Positions 1-8,542 of a stretch of DNA of 64,000 bases are shown piece after piece (the first letter of the stretch is position 1; each line of letters starts with the position of its first letter). The stretch is from Acidovorax sp. 1608163 (GTDB taxonomy: Bacteria > Pseudomonadota > Gammaproteobacteria > Burkholderiales > Burkholderiaceae_C). The notes beneath the pieces are model-generated. The model had not been told where the DNA came from, did no database searches, and saw only the letters and a list, made by a program, of their open reading frames with translations. The DNA is taken from contig NZ_CP033069.1 in assembly GCF_003669015.1 (NCBI RefSeq), positions 1,553,001-1,617,000 on the forward strand, read 5' to 3'. Made by a program: the position numbers and the translations under genes.

Positions 1-687
1 GTGGATGCCGCTGGCGTCCAGCCCGTGCCTGCTGCCGCTGCGCCAACTGCTGCGCCCTCGGGCATGGCGTCGCGCGTGCTGGCCTGCACCGCCTGCCATG
101 GCAAAGAAGGCCGCGCCACGCCCGAGGGCTACTTCCCGCGCATCGCAGGCAAGCCTGCTGGCTACCTGGCCAACCAGTTGCTCAACTTCCGCGACGGGCG
201 GCGCAGCTACCCGCAGATGGCTTACCTGCTAGAGCACCTGAGCGACGACTACCTGCGCGAGATGGCCGCCCACTTTGCGGCGCTGGACGTGCCCTACCCA
301 CCGGCCCCCGTGCCCCAGGGAACGCCTGCGCAACGGGCCCAAGGCCAGGCGTTGGTGCAGCAGGGCGATGCGGCGCGCAAGATTCCGGCCTGCGTGCAGT
401 GCCACGGAGCGGCCCTGACGGGGGTGGCCCCGTCCATCCCCGGCCTGCTGGGCCTGCCGCGTGATTACCTCAATAGCCAGCTCGGCGCCTGGAAGACCGG
501 CCAGCGCAAGGCCCATGCGCCCGACTGCATGGCCGATGTGGCCCGCCAGCTCACGCCCGAGGATGTGAGTGCGGTGTCTGCCTGGCTGGCCGCGCAGCCG
601 GTGCCTGGCCACGGCAAGCCTGCCAGCAGCCTGCCCGCCGCCATGCCCGCGCGCTGTGGCGGTGTGGCCGAAGGAGGCCGCCCATGA
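1..687 (+). CDS. Di-heme c-type cytochrome, c4/c553-like (5' end cut by window)
   Basis: Electron-transfer protein of the periplasm. Two CXXCH haem-binding sites are visible (CTACH near residue 30 and CVQCH near residue 130), about 100 residues apart as in two-domain c4/c553 cytochromes, each followed by the expected downstream Met region. No signal peptide is present in the visible part, so the true start probably lies before the window and the first GTG should not be taken as the start. Its stop overlaps the next cytochrome gene by ATGA, so the two are translationally coupled. The dehydrogenase that feeds them is probably just upstream but cannot be seen. Confidence 0.8.
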   Translation: MDAAGVQPVPAAAAPTAAPSGMASRVLACTACHGKEGRATPEGYFPRIAGKPAGYLANQLLNFRDGRRSYPQMAYLLEHLSDDYLREMAAHFAALDVPYPPAPVPQGTPAQRAQGQALVQQGDAARKIPACVQCHGAALTGVAPSIPGLLGLPRDYLNSQLGAWKTGQRKAHAPDCMADVARQLTPEDVSAVSAWLAAQPVPGHGKPASSLPAAMPARCGGVAEGGRP

Positions 688-2018
688 AACGGATGAACCT
701 GCGGCGACTTTTGCGATGGGTGTCCGGCACCCTGGCCACGGTGGGCGTGGCGGCTGCCGCCATCGTGGCGCTGAACCTGCGCGGCGAAGATCCTTTGCCC
801 ACGGCCGAGACCCTGCAGACCACCCCCGCGCTGGTGGCGCAGGGCGCGTACCTGGCCCGCGTGGGCAACTGCATGGCCTGCCACACCGCGCAGGGCGGCG
901 CACCGTGGGCCGGTGGCCGGGGCATTGAGACGCCGTTTGGCATGGTCTACAGCCCCAACCTCACGCCCGACCCAGCCACGGGCCTGGGCGCGTGGACATC
1001 GGCCGAGTTCTGGCGCGCCCTGCACCACGGGCGCAGCAAGGATGGGCGCCTGCTGTATCCGGCGTTTCCATACCCCAGCTACACGCACGTCACGCGTGAA
1101 GACTCTGACGCCCTCTACGCCTATCTGCAAAGCCTGAAGCCCGTGGCGCAGGCCAACACAGCGCACGCGCTGCGCTTTCCGTACAGCACCCAGGCGGCGC
1201 TGGGGGTGTGGCGGGCGCTGTTCTTCGCACCCGGTGCCCCGGCGGCGCAGGCGGCCTCTGCAACCACCGCCACCACCACCTCCGCTCCCGACTACCAGCG
1301 CGGCGCCTACCTCGTCAACGGCCTGGGCCACTGTGCGGCGTGCCATACGCCGCGCAATGCCATGGGCGCCACCAGGGATGGGCAGGCTTTGGCCGGGGGG
1401 CTGATCCCGGTGCAGAACTGGCTGGCCCCGGCGCTCACTGACCCCGCCCAGGCGGGCGTGCAGGCGTGGAGCGAGGCCGATGTGGTGGCCTTGCTCCAAA
1501 CCGGTGTGGCCCCGCACGGCTCGGTCATCGGCCCCATGGCCGAGGTGGTGTACCGCAGCACCCAGTACCTGAGCGATGCCGACGCCCGTGCCATGGCCGT
1601 GTACCTCAGGGCTTTGCCGCAGCAGGCCAAGGAGCCATCCGCGCCGCCAGCGCCACCCGCCGCATCGGCCATGGCGCGTGGGGCCAAGGTGTACGAAGCC
1701 CAGTGCGCCCAGTGCCACGGCGCGCAAGGGCAGGGCGCCAAGGACGAGGCCGGGCAACCCGCCTTCCCGCCCCTGGCGGGCAACCGCGCCGTGGTGCTGG
1801 CCGACCCGACCAACCTGGTGCGTGTGGTGCTGCAGGGCGGCTACCTGCCCGCCACGGCGGGCAACCCGCGCCCGCATGGCATGCCGCCCTTTCAGCACCT
1901 GCTGGGCGATGAGGATGTGGCCGCTGTGGCCACCTTTGTGAGGAGCAGCTGGGGCAACCAGGCCGCCGGTGTGGGTACCATCGAGGTTTACCGCGCCCGC
2001 GAACGGCGCAGTCCGTGA
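684..2018 (+). CDS. Tri-heme membrane-anchored cytochrome c subunit of a dehydrogenase
   Basis: Three haem motifs are visible (CMACH, CAACH, CAQCH), spread over three cytochrome c domains in 444 residues. An N-terminal hydrophobic stretch at about residues 10-30 would export and anchor it. This is the architecture of the cytochrome subunit of membrane-bound alcohol, gluconate or aldehyde dehydrogenases, which passes electrons to ubiquinone or terminal oxidases. A good Shine-Dalgarno (AAGGAGG, 671-677) precedes the ATG, and the start overlaps the preceding cytochrome stop. Pro/Ala-rich linkers separate the domains. The substrate of the complex cannot be told from this window. Confidence 0.85.
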   Translation: MKRMNLRRLLRWVSGTLATVGVAAAAIVALNLRGEDPLPTAETLQTTPALVAQGAYLARVGNCMACHTAQGGAPWAGGRGIETPFGMVYSPNLTPDPATGLGAWTSAEFWRALHHGRSKDGRLLYPAFPYPSYTHVTREDSDALYAYLQSLKPVAQANTAHALRFPYSTQAALGVWRALFFAPGAPAAQAASATTATTTSAPDYQRGAYLVNGLGHCAACHTPRNAMGATRDGQALAGGLIPVQNWLAPALTDPAQAGVQAWSEADVVALLQTGVAPHGSVIGPMAEVVYRSTQYLSDADARAMAVYLRALPQQAKEPSAPPAPPAASAMARGAKVYEAQCAQCHGAQGQGAKDEAGQPAFPPLAGNRAVVLADPTNLVRVVLQGGYLPATAGNPRPHGMPPFQHLLGDEDVAAVATFVRSSWGNQAAGVGTIEVYRARERRSP

Positions 2019-2067
2019 TCCCGTTGTAGCCCTGGCCCTTGCCTTGCGGGCTTGAGGAGTTGAACCG

Positions 2068-2478
2068 ATGCCCAGCCCTGCCGCCTTGCCTGTTGATTCC
2101 ACCACCACCGCCCAGTCCAGCGGCTGGTGGGCCGTGTGCCTGTGTGCGGGCTGGTGCGGCACCTGCCGCGACTACCGGGTGCTGTTTGACACCCTGGCCC
2201 AGGCCCACCCCGACGTGCGCTTTGAATGGGTGGACATTGAGGACGAATCGGAGCTGGCAGGCGACCTGGATGTGGAGACCTTCCCCACACTGTTGATTGC
2301 CGATGGGCGCAAGGCGCATTTTTTGGGCCCCTTGCTGCCCCAGGCGGCTGTGCTCGATCGATTGCTGGCCACCCTGCGCAGCGGTGCCCCTTCGGGCGCC
2401 GCCACCGACCCCATGGCGCAAGAGGTGTTTGACCGCGTGCGTGCAGACCGCGCTGTGCGCACTGTGGCGGGCGCATGA
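2068..2478 (+). CDS. Thioredoxin-fold protein
   Basis: A 136-residue thioredoxin-like protein with the redox motif WCGTC near residue 30 and the usual cis-proline segment (ETFPTLLI) near residue 71. It has no clear signal peptide, so it is probably a cytoplasmic disulfide reductase or thioredoxin-like chaperone. It follows the cytochrome gene by 49 bases on the same strand and may be co-transcribed, but nothing links it specifically to cytochrome maturation. The active-site dipeptide GT differs from the GP of classical thioredoxin, which usually shifts the redox potential. Confidence 0.8.
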   Translation: MPSPAALPVDSTTTAQSSGWWAVCLCAGWCGTCRDYRVLFDTLAQAHPDVRFEWVDIEDESELAGDLDVETFPTLLIADGRKAHFLGPLLPQAAVLDRLLATLRSGAPSGAATDPMAQEVFDRVRADRAVRTVAGA

Positions 2479-2480
2479 TG

Positions 2481-2535
2481 CTACTAAATGTATAGCTGCT
2501 GGCGCTTATTTATCAAGCGCTAGAGGCCATTTTTA
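2481..2535 (+). repeat. Dispersed palindromic repeat, copy A
   Basis: A hairpin-forming copy of a repeat found at least nine times in this window. The arms are AGCTGCTGGCGCTT and AAGCGCTAGAGGCC with a short AT-rich loop. It fills the gap between the thioredoxin-like gene and the helicase gene and ends a few bases before the helicase ATG. Confidence 0.75.
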
Positions 2536-2541
2536 CCTGTA

Positions 2542-5500
2542 ATGTCTGACACCTTCTGGTTCGACCCCGACTCTTTGCGCGCCCTGTGCGAGGACGGCCC
2601 CTGGATGCGCGGCAAGGCCCTGCTGGCGCAAGGTGTGGTGAGCGAGCCGGACATTGAGCCGCTGGACGAAGGCTGGCGGATACAGGCCCTGGTGCAGGGC
2701 ACGCAGCACATACCGTATGAGGTGGCCGTCACCCTGGCGGTGATGCCCGATGGCCAGGTGGACTACTGGCGCAGCGTGTGCGACTGCCCCGTGGGCCGCC
2801 AGTGCAAGCATGCAGTGGCGTTGATGCTGAAGGCGGCCCGCCTGCCGCTGAGCGATGAAGCCCGCGCTGCGGCGGCCCCGCGCAAGGATGTGAGCGCGGC
2901 GGCAGCGTCCTTGTCGGCCCGCGAGCGCATGGCCGCCGTGCAGCAGGCCGAGGCCCAGGCCCAGCTGGTGAACTGGCTGGCCGCGCTGGACCGCGCCGCA
3001 GGGGGCGATGTGGTGCTCAGCCCCACCGACCGCAGCGCGCGGCCTGAGCAGTATTTGTATTTGGCATCGGTGGTGGGTGGCGCGCGCCAGCCCACGCAGT
3101 TGCAGCTCGAAGCCGTGGTGTCCTACCCCAAGCTGACCGGCGGCTGGGCCAAGCCCAAGCAGGTGCGCACCCAGCCCGCCAAGGGCCAGGCGGTGTACGA
3201 CCAAGCCAGCGAGACCGATCGCCAGGTGCTGCAACTGCTGCGCGCCATGCCACGCAGCCAGGGGTATTACTCGGCCTACAGCGGCGCGCCCTGCGCGGTG
3301 CTGGAGGGGCAGGTTGGCTTGCTGGCGCTGCAGCAGGCGGCCAGCACCGGGCGGCTGTTTGCCGATGCCGGTGGCTCCACCGTGGGCGAGCCGCTGCGCT
3401 TTGCCCCTGCGCGCGCGCTGCAGTGGCTGTGGCGCGAAGTGCCCGCGCAGCCCGGTGCCTTGTCGGCCGAGCCCGCCTGGCAACTGCGCGCTGCCCTGGC
3501 GGGCGATGGCGGCACGCTGTGCCACAACAGCCCGCCCTTGTTCGTCGACGCCGAGCGGGGCGAATGCGGGCCGGTGGACCTGGGCACGGTCACTGCGGCG
3601 CAGCTGGATGTGCTGCTCAAGGCCCCCGCGCTGCGGGTGTCGGCCATCGAAAAATACCAGGACGAAATGGCCCGCAGCCTGCCCCATGTGCCCCTGCCCC
3701 CGGTGGTGCAGGGCGTGCAGCGGGTGCAGGGCGTGGTGCCCCGGCCTTGCCTGCACCTGGCGCCCACACCGCTGGCCCAACGGCCCACGCTGGGCTTGGT
3801 GATGGCGCGGCTCAGTTTTGACTACGCAGGCCACCGGGGCTGGTGGCCGGGGCAGGGCGCGCAGGTGATGGTGGTGCCGCTGGACGGGGGCGATGGCCCC
3901 AGGGTGCTGCTGCAGCGCCACCCGCAGGCGGAGCTGGAAGCCATCCAGAAACTGATGGCGCTGGGCCTGCTGGCCACCGACGACGGCGTGTTTGGCCTGC
4001 CCGGCGAGCGCTCGCAGCAGGCCTGGATGCCCTGGGCCGATGCGGGTTTTGTGGTGTTCAGCGAGGCGGGGTTTGACGTGACCCAGGACCCGGCCTTGCA
4101 GGGCTGGGTGAGCCATGCGCAGAACCTGACGGTGGCGCTGGCACCGCAGCCCGTGGCCCGCACTGCGAAGTTGGGGCATGAGGGCGGCGGCGAAGCGCAG
4201 GGACTGCCCAGTCCTTTTGAGCCGGACGCCGGGCGCACAGGAGTGTCTGATGCACTGCCGAATGTGATGCCCGACGAAGCCGCAGACACTTCGCCCTGGT
4301 TCTCGCTGTCGCTGGGTGTGGAACTGGACGGCCAGCGCCACAACGTGCTGCCCTGGCTGCCGGACCTGATCGCCCAGGCGGCGCAGCACCCGCCCGATGC
4401 AGCGACCGGGCAGCCGCAGCTGCCGCCCTTTGTTTACGTGCCGCGTGGCGATGCGCAGGGCGGCTTTGTGCGCCTGCCCACTGAGCCGCTGCGCCCCTGG
4501 CTGGCCGCCTTGCTCGAACTGGTGGGTGAGCGGGGGGCGGATTTTGCCCAGCCCAGCCTGCGCCTGTCGCGCCTGGAGGCCTTGCGCGCCAGCGCCGCCC
4601 TGGGTGAAGGCGCGGTGTGGCAGGGCGCGGCTGCGCTGCAGGCCCTGGTGCGGCAACTGCAGGGCGCCAGCCCCATCGCAGAGGTGCCTGTGCCCGCCAG
4701 CGTGCACGCCAGCCTGCGCCCGTACCAGCAGCAGGGGCTGAACTGGCTGCAGTTTCTGCGCGCCCAGGGCCTGGGCGGCATCCTGGCCGACGACATGGGC
4801 CTGGGCAAAACGCTGCAGACGCTGGCCCACATCCAGGTCGAAAAGGACGCGGGTCGCCTCACAGCCCCGGCCCTGGTGATTGCCCCAGTGAGCCTGATGG
4901 GCAACTGGCACAGCGAGGCCGCGCGCTTTTGCCCGGGCCTGCGCACCCTGGTGCTGCACGGCGCTGGCCGCCATGAGCTGGCCGATTCGGTGGCCGAGCA
5001 CGACCTGGTCATCGCCCCCTATTCACTGTTGCAGCGCGACCGTGAGCGCTGGCTGCAACTGCAATGGCACCTGGTGGTGCTGGACGAGGCGCAAAACATC
5101 AAGAACGCCAGCACCAACGCAGCCCAGGTGGTGTCTGCGCTGCAGGCGCGCCACCGGCTGTGCCTGTCGGGCACACCCATGGAAAACCACTTGGGCGAGA
5201 TCTGGAGCCTGTTCCACTTCCTCATGCCCGGCTTTTTGGGCAGCCAGCAGCGGTTTCGGGAGCTGTTTCGCAACCCGGTGGAAAAGCAGGGCGACAGCGG
5301 GCGCCTGGCGCAGCTGCGCGCCCGGGTGGCGCCGTTCATGCTGCGCCGCACCAAGGCGCTGGTGGCGTCCGAGCTGCCGCCCAAGGTGGAAACCGTGATG
5401 CGCGTGGAGCTGACGGGCGCGCAGGCCGATTTGTACGAAACCATCCGCCTGGGCATGGAAAAGACCGTGCGCGAAGCCCTGCATTCCAAGGGGCTGGCCA

Positions 5501-6120
5501 AGTCGCAGATCACCATCCTGGATGCGCTGCTCAAGCTGCGCCAGGTGTGCTGCGACCCGCACCTGGTGCCGCTGGAGTCCGCCCGCCAGGTGCGCGAGTC
5601 GGCCAAGATGGCGCAGTTGATGGAGCTGCTGCCCGAGATGCTGGCCGAGGGGCGGCGGGTGCTGCTGTTCTCGCAGTTCACCAGCATGCTGGGCTTGATC
5701 GAGGCCGAGCTCAAGGCCCGGGGCTTGCCCTGGGTCAAGCTCACCGGCCAAAGCCAAAAACGCGATGAGATCATCCAGCGCTTTACCAGTGGCGAGGTGC
5801 CGCTGTTCCTGATCAGCCTGAAGGCGGGAGGTGTGGGGCTGAACCTGCCCCAGGCCGATACCGTCATCCACTACGACCCCTGGTGGAACCCCGCTGCCGA
5901 GGCCCAGGCCACCGACCGGGCCCACCGTATCGGTCAGACGCAGCGCCTGTGGGTGGTGAAAATGGTGGCCCAGGGCACCATCGAAGAGCGCATCCTGGCG
6001 CTGCAAGAGCGCAAGGCACAGCTGGCGCAGGCCATTTATGGCGGCGATGCCGCGCGCAAGGAGCCGCTGTTCACCGAGGCCGACTTGCACGAACTGCTAC
6101 AGCCCCTGTCGGCGCTGTGA
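2542..6120 (+). CDS. SNF2-family DEAD/DEAH helicase with SWIM zinc finger
   Basis: A 1192-residue Swi2/Snf2-type ATPase, probably acting on DNA or on nucleic-acid-protein complexes in the cytoplasm. Near residue 80 is a SWIM zinc finger (CDC followed by CKH). The ATPase core is at the C-terminal end: Walker A in DDMGLGKT near residue 750, the DEAQ box near 847, and the helicase C lobe ending in the DRAHRIGQ motif near 1135. The middle is a long poorly conserved region. Bacterial homologues resemble HepA/RapA-like remodelers, but RapA itself lacks the SWIM finger. No Shine-Dalgarno is visible because a palindromic repeat sits directly before the start. Confidence 0.88.
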   Translation: MSDTFWFDPDSLRALCEDGPWMRGKALLAQGVVSEPDIEPLDEGWRIQALVQGTQHIPYEVAVTLAVMPDGQVDYWRSVCDCPVGRQCKHAVALMLKAARLPLSDEARAAAAPRKDVSAAAASLSARERMAAVQQAEAQAQLVNWLAALDRAAGGDVVLSPTDRSARPEQYLYLASVVGGARQPTQLQLEAVVSYPKLTGGWAKPKQVRTQPAKGQAVYDQASETDRQVLQLLRAMPRSQGYYSAYSGAPCAVLEGQVGLLALQQAASTGRLFADAGGSTVGEPLRFAPARALQWLWREVPAQPGALSAEPAWQLRAALAGDGGTLCHNSPPLFVDAERGECGPVDLGTVTAAQLDVLLKAPALRVSAIEKYQDEMARSLPHVPLPPVVQGVQRVQGVVPRPCLHLAPTPLAQRPTLGLVMARLSFDYAGHRGWWPGQGAQVMVVPLDGGDGPRVLLQRHPQAELEAIQKLMALGLLATDDGVFGLPGERSQQAWMPWADAGFVVFSEAGFDVTQDPALQGWVSHAQNLTVALAPQPVARTAKLGHEGGGEAQGLPSPFEPDAGRTGVSDALPNVMPDEAADTSPWFSLSLGVELDGQRHNVLPWLPDLIAQAAQHPPDAATGQPQLPPFVYVPRGDAQGGFVRLPTEPLRPWLAALLELVGERGADFAQPSLRLSRLEALRASAALGEGAVWQGAAALQALVRQLQGASPIAEVPVPASVHASLRPYQQQGLNWLQFLRAQGLGGILADDMGLGKTLQTLAHIQVEKDAGRLTAPALVIAPVSLMGNWHSEAARFCPGLRTLVLHGAGRHELADSVAEHDLVIAPYSLLQRDRERWLQLQWHLVVLDEAQNIKNASTNAAQVVSALQARHRLCLSGTPMENHLGEIWSLFHFLMPGFLGSQQRFRELFRNPVEKQGDSGRLAQLRARVAPFMLRRTKALVASELPPKVETVMRVELTGAQADLYETIRLGMEKTVREALHSKGLAKSQITILDALLKLRQVCCDPHLVPLESARQVRESAKMAQLMELLPEMLAEGRRVLLFSQFTSMLGLIEAELKARGLPWVKLTGQSQKRDEIIQRFTSGEVPLFLISLKAGGVGLNLPQADTVIHYDPWWNPAAEAQATDRAHRIGQTQRLWVVKMVAQGTIEERILALQERKAQLAQAIYGGDAARKEPLFTEADLHELLQPLSAL

Positions 6121-6190
6121 GTGCCGTGCGCCTGGGTGGGCCATGCCACGTGCCATGGCACGGAAATGGCCGTTTGGCAACAGGCTGGCT

Positions 6191-6219
6191 TTGCAAATCA
6201 AGGCGTTACAGGCTACAAT
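6191..6219 (+). promoter_or_regulatory. Sigma-70 promoter of the rimP-nusA-infB operon
   Basis: TTGCAA and TACAAT are separated by exactly 17 bases, close to consensus. Transcription would start near 6226, just upstream of a strong hairpin with a T-run and about 130 bases before rimP. Confidence 0.65.
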
Positions 6220-6237
6220 ACGTTTCTCACGACCAAG

Positions 6238-6266
6238 CGGGCGGGTACCAACCGCCCGTTTTTTTT
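6238..6266 (+). terminator. Early intrinsic terminator in the rimP leader (probable attenuator)
   Basis: A 7-bp stem CGGGCGG/CCGCCCG is followed by eight T residues. It lies only about 12 bases after the predicted start site and upstream of rimP, so it cannot serve the preceding helicase alone: it would stop most transcripts from the promoter just before it unless read through. Premature terminators ahead of rimP have been proposed in other proteobacteria (rimP leader); whether this one belongs to that family is an inference. Confidence 0.65.
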
Positions 6267-6358
6267 GGCCGTTTGGTTTTGGAGCTCGAAGCTGTCAGAA
6301 GGGGGAGTCTTCTGGGGGTTATCGGGTTTTTTGTTTTTCCCGGGATTGAACTGAACAC

Positions 6359-6952
6359 GTGGCACTGCAGCAAATCGTTGAACAAATTGTGATCGGTCTG
6401 GGCTATGACCTGGTAGAGATTGAGCGCTCTGCCGGTGGCCTGCTGCGCATCACCATTGATTTGCCCTGGGTGGCGCCTGTTGTGGATGCTCCCCAGCCTG
6501 TGCTGGATCAGTTTGTTACGGTGGAAGACTGCGAAAAAGTCACCCGCCAGCTGCAATTTGCGCTCGAAGTGGATGGCGTCGAATACAAGCGCCTGGAAGT
6601 GTCATCCCCAGGCATTGACCGCCCCCTTCGCCACGAGCAGGACTTCGTGCGCTTTGAAGGCTCGGTCATTGACATCACCTTGAAGGCGCCCATGGGCGCA
6701 GCAGCGGCGGGCCAGGTCAGTGCCAACCGCAAGAAATTTCGCGGCACGCTCGAGCGCGCCGAGTCCGGGGGCTGGCAGATCGTCTGGAGAGACGAGCCTG
6801 CGGTCAAGCCCGGCCAGAAAGTCAGCAAAAAACGGGTGCCTGCACCATTGCAGGCACTGGGCTTTGCCCTGGATGAGTTGCGTGATGCGCGCCTGGCGCC
6901 CATCGTGGACTTCAAGGGGCGTGCCGGCAAGGCAGAGCAGGGCGCTGCCTGA
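6359..6952 (+). CDS. rimP: Ribosome maturation factor RimP
   Basis: Assembly factor for the 30S ribosomal subunit. The protein has the RimP opening (LQQIVEQIVIGLGYDLVEIE), the conserved VTRQLQFALEVD segment and the SSPGIDRPLRHEQDF motif near residue 85. At 197 residues it is slightly longer than E. coli RimP. The start is GTG with only a weak Shine-Dalgarno. It is the first gene of the conserved rimP-nusA-infB operon and comes after a leader with an early terminator. Confidence 0.93.
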   Translation: MALQQIVEQIVIGLGYDLVEIERSAGGLLRITIDLPWVAPVVDAPQPVLDQFVTVEDCEKVTRQLQFALEVDGVEYKRLEVSSPGIDRPLRHEQDFVRFEGSVIDITLKAPMGAAAAGQVSANRKKFRGTLERAESGGWQIVWRDEPAVKPGQKVSKKRVPAPLQALGFALDELRDARLAPIVDFKGRAGKAEQGAA

Positions 6953-7030
6953 GCTGTTCAGAACAATTGGGATGGCAGGCCGCCCGCTGGGGCCTGCGTC
7001 TTCGGGTGATTGAAATAGGAGAGTCGTCGC

Positions 7031-8518
7031 ATGAATCGCGAATTGTTGATGTTGGTTGAGGCCATTTCGCGCGAGAAGAACGTGGAGCGTGATGTGGTCT
7101 TGGGTGCGGTGGAATCGGCCCTGGCCCAGGCTACCAAAAAGCTGTACCAAGGCGAGGTGGACATCCGTGTGTCCATCGATCGCGACAGCGGCAACTACGA
7201 GACTTTCCGCCGCTGGCTGGTGGTGCCCGATGACGCCGGTCTGCAAAACCCCGAAGCCGAAGAGCTGCTGATGGATGCCCGCGAACGCGTGGCCGATATC
7301 GAGGTGGGTGAGTACATCGAAGAGGGCGTGGAATCCGTGCCCATCGGCCGCATTGGCGCCATGGCGGCCAAGCAGGTCATCTTGCAAAAGATCCGCGACG
7401 CTGAGCGCGAAATGCTGCTCAACGACTTCATGTCGCGTGGCGAAAAGATCTTCACCGGCACCGTCAAGCGCATGGACAAGGGCGACATCATTGTCGAGTC
7501 TGGCCGTGTGGAAGGCCGCCTGCGTCGCAGCGAGATGATCCCCAAGGAAAATCTGCGCAGCGGCGACCGTGTGCGCGCCATGATCATGGAAGTGGACCTG
7601 ACGCTGCGTGGCGCTCCCATCATCCTGTCGCGTTCGGCCCCTGAATTCATGGTCGAACTCTTCCGCCAGGAAGTGCCCGAAATCGAGCAAGGCCTGCTGG
7701 AGATCAAGAACTGCGCCCGTGACCCCGGCTCGCGCGCCAAGATCGCCGTGCTGAGCCACGACAAGCGCGTGGACCCCATCGGCACTTGCGTTGGTGTGCG
7801 TGGCACCCGCGTGAACGCTGTGACCAACGAGTTGGCTGGCGAGCGTGTGGACATCGTGCTGTGGTCTGAAGACCCCGCCCAGTTTGTGATTGGTGCGCTG
7901 GCGCCTGCCAACGTGTCCTCCATCGTGGTGGACGAAGAAAAACACGCCATGGATGTGGTGGTGGACGAGGAAAACCTTGCCATCGCCATCGGCCGTGGTG
8001 GCCAGAATGTGCGCCTGGCTTCCGACCTGACGGGCTGGAAGATCAACATCATGGACGCTGCCGAGTCTGCCCAAAAGCAGGCCAACGAGTCCGATGCCTC
8101 GCGCCGTCTGTTCATGGAAAAGCTGGATGTGGACGAGGAAATCGCCGACATCCTGATCTCCGAAGGCTTTGCCACCCTGGAAGAAGTGGCCTATGTGCCG
8201 CTGCAGGAAATGCTGGAGATCGAATCGTTTGACGAAGACACCGTGAACGAGCTGCGTGCCCGCGCCAAGGATGCGCTGCTGACCATGGAAATCGCCCGTG
8301 AGGAAAGCGTGGATGAGGTCTCTCAAGACCTGCGCGACCTCGACGGCATCACCCCCGACCTGATTGCCAAGCTGGCTGAAGGCGGTGTGCACACACGTGA
8401 CGACCTGGCCGATCTGGCCATTGATGAGCTGACCGACCTGACCGGGCAGTCTGCAGAAGATGCCAAGGCCTTGATCATGAAGGCCCGCGAACATTGGTTC
8501 GCGGCGGGGCAAGAGTAA
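7031..8518 (+). CDS. nusA: Transcription elongation/termination factor NusA
   Basis: RNA-polymerase-bound factor for pausing, termination and antitermination. Domains in order over 495 residues: the N-terminal polymerase-binding domain (about 1-130), the S1 domain (about 135-200), KH1 and KH2 (with [14 protein letters not shown] near residue 320), and two acidic C-terminal repeats (about 365-490) typical of proteobacteria. AGGAGA precedes the ATG. It is second in the operon, and the gene pair with infB supports coordinated control of transcription and translation. Confidence 0.97.
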   Translation: MNRELLMLVEAISREKNVERDVVLGAVESALAQATKKLYQGEVDIRVSIDRDSGNYETFRRWLVVPDDAGLQNPEAEELLMDARERVADIEVGEYIEEGVESVPIGRIGAMAAKQVILQKIRDAEREMLLNDFMSRGEKIFTGTVKRMDKGDIIVESGRVEGRLRRSEMIPKENLRSGDRVRAMIMEVDLTLRGAPIILSRSAPEFMVELFRQEVPEIEQGLLEIKNCARDPGSRAKIAVLSHDKRVDPIGTCVGVRGTRVNAVTNELAGERVDIVLWSEDPAQFVIGALAPANVSSIVVDEEKHAMDVVVDEENLAIAIGRGGQNVRLASDLTGWKINIMDAAESAQKQANESDASRRLFMEKLDVDEEIADILISEGFATLEEVAYVPLQEMLEIESFDEDTVNELRARAKDALLTMEIAREESVDEVSQDLRDLDGITPDLIAKLAEGGVHTRDDLADLAIDELTDLTGQSAEDAKALIMKAREHWFAAGQE

Positions 8519-8542
8519 AGGTCAGGGAGGCACGAACCAAAT

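Noticed and set aside
2533..5001. Long minus-strand frame of 822 codons opposite the helicase
   Set aside because: It is the antisense shadow of a high-GC gene: His/Gly/Arg/Gln-rich, no domain, while the plus strand shows clear SNF2 motifs.
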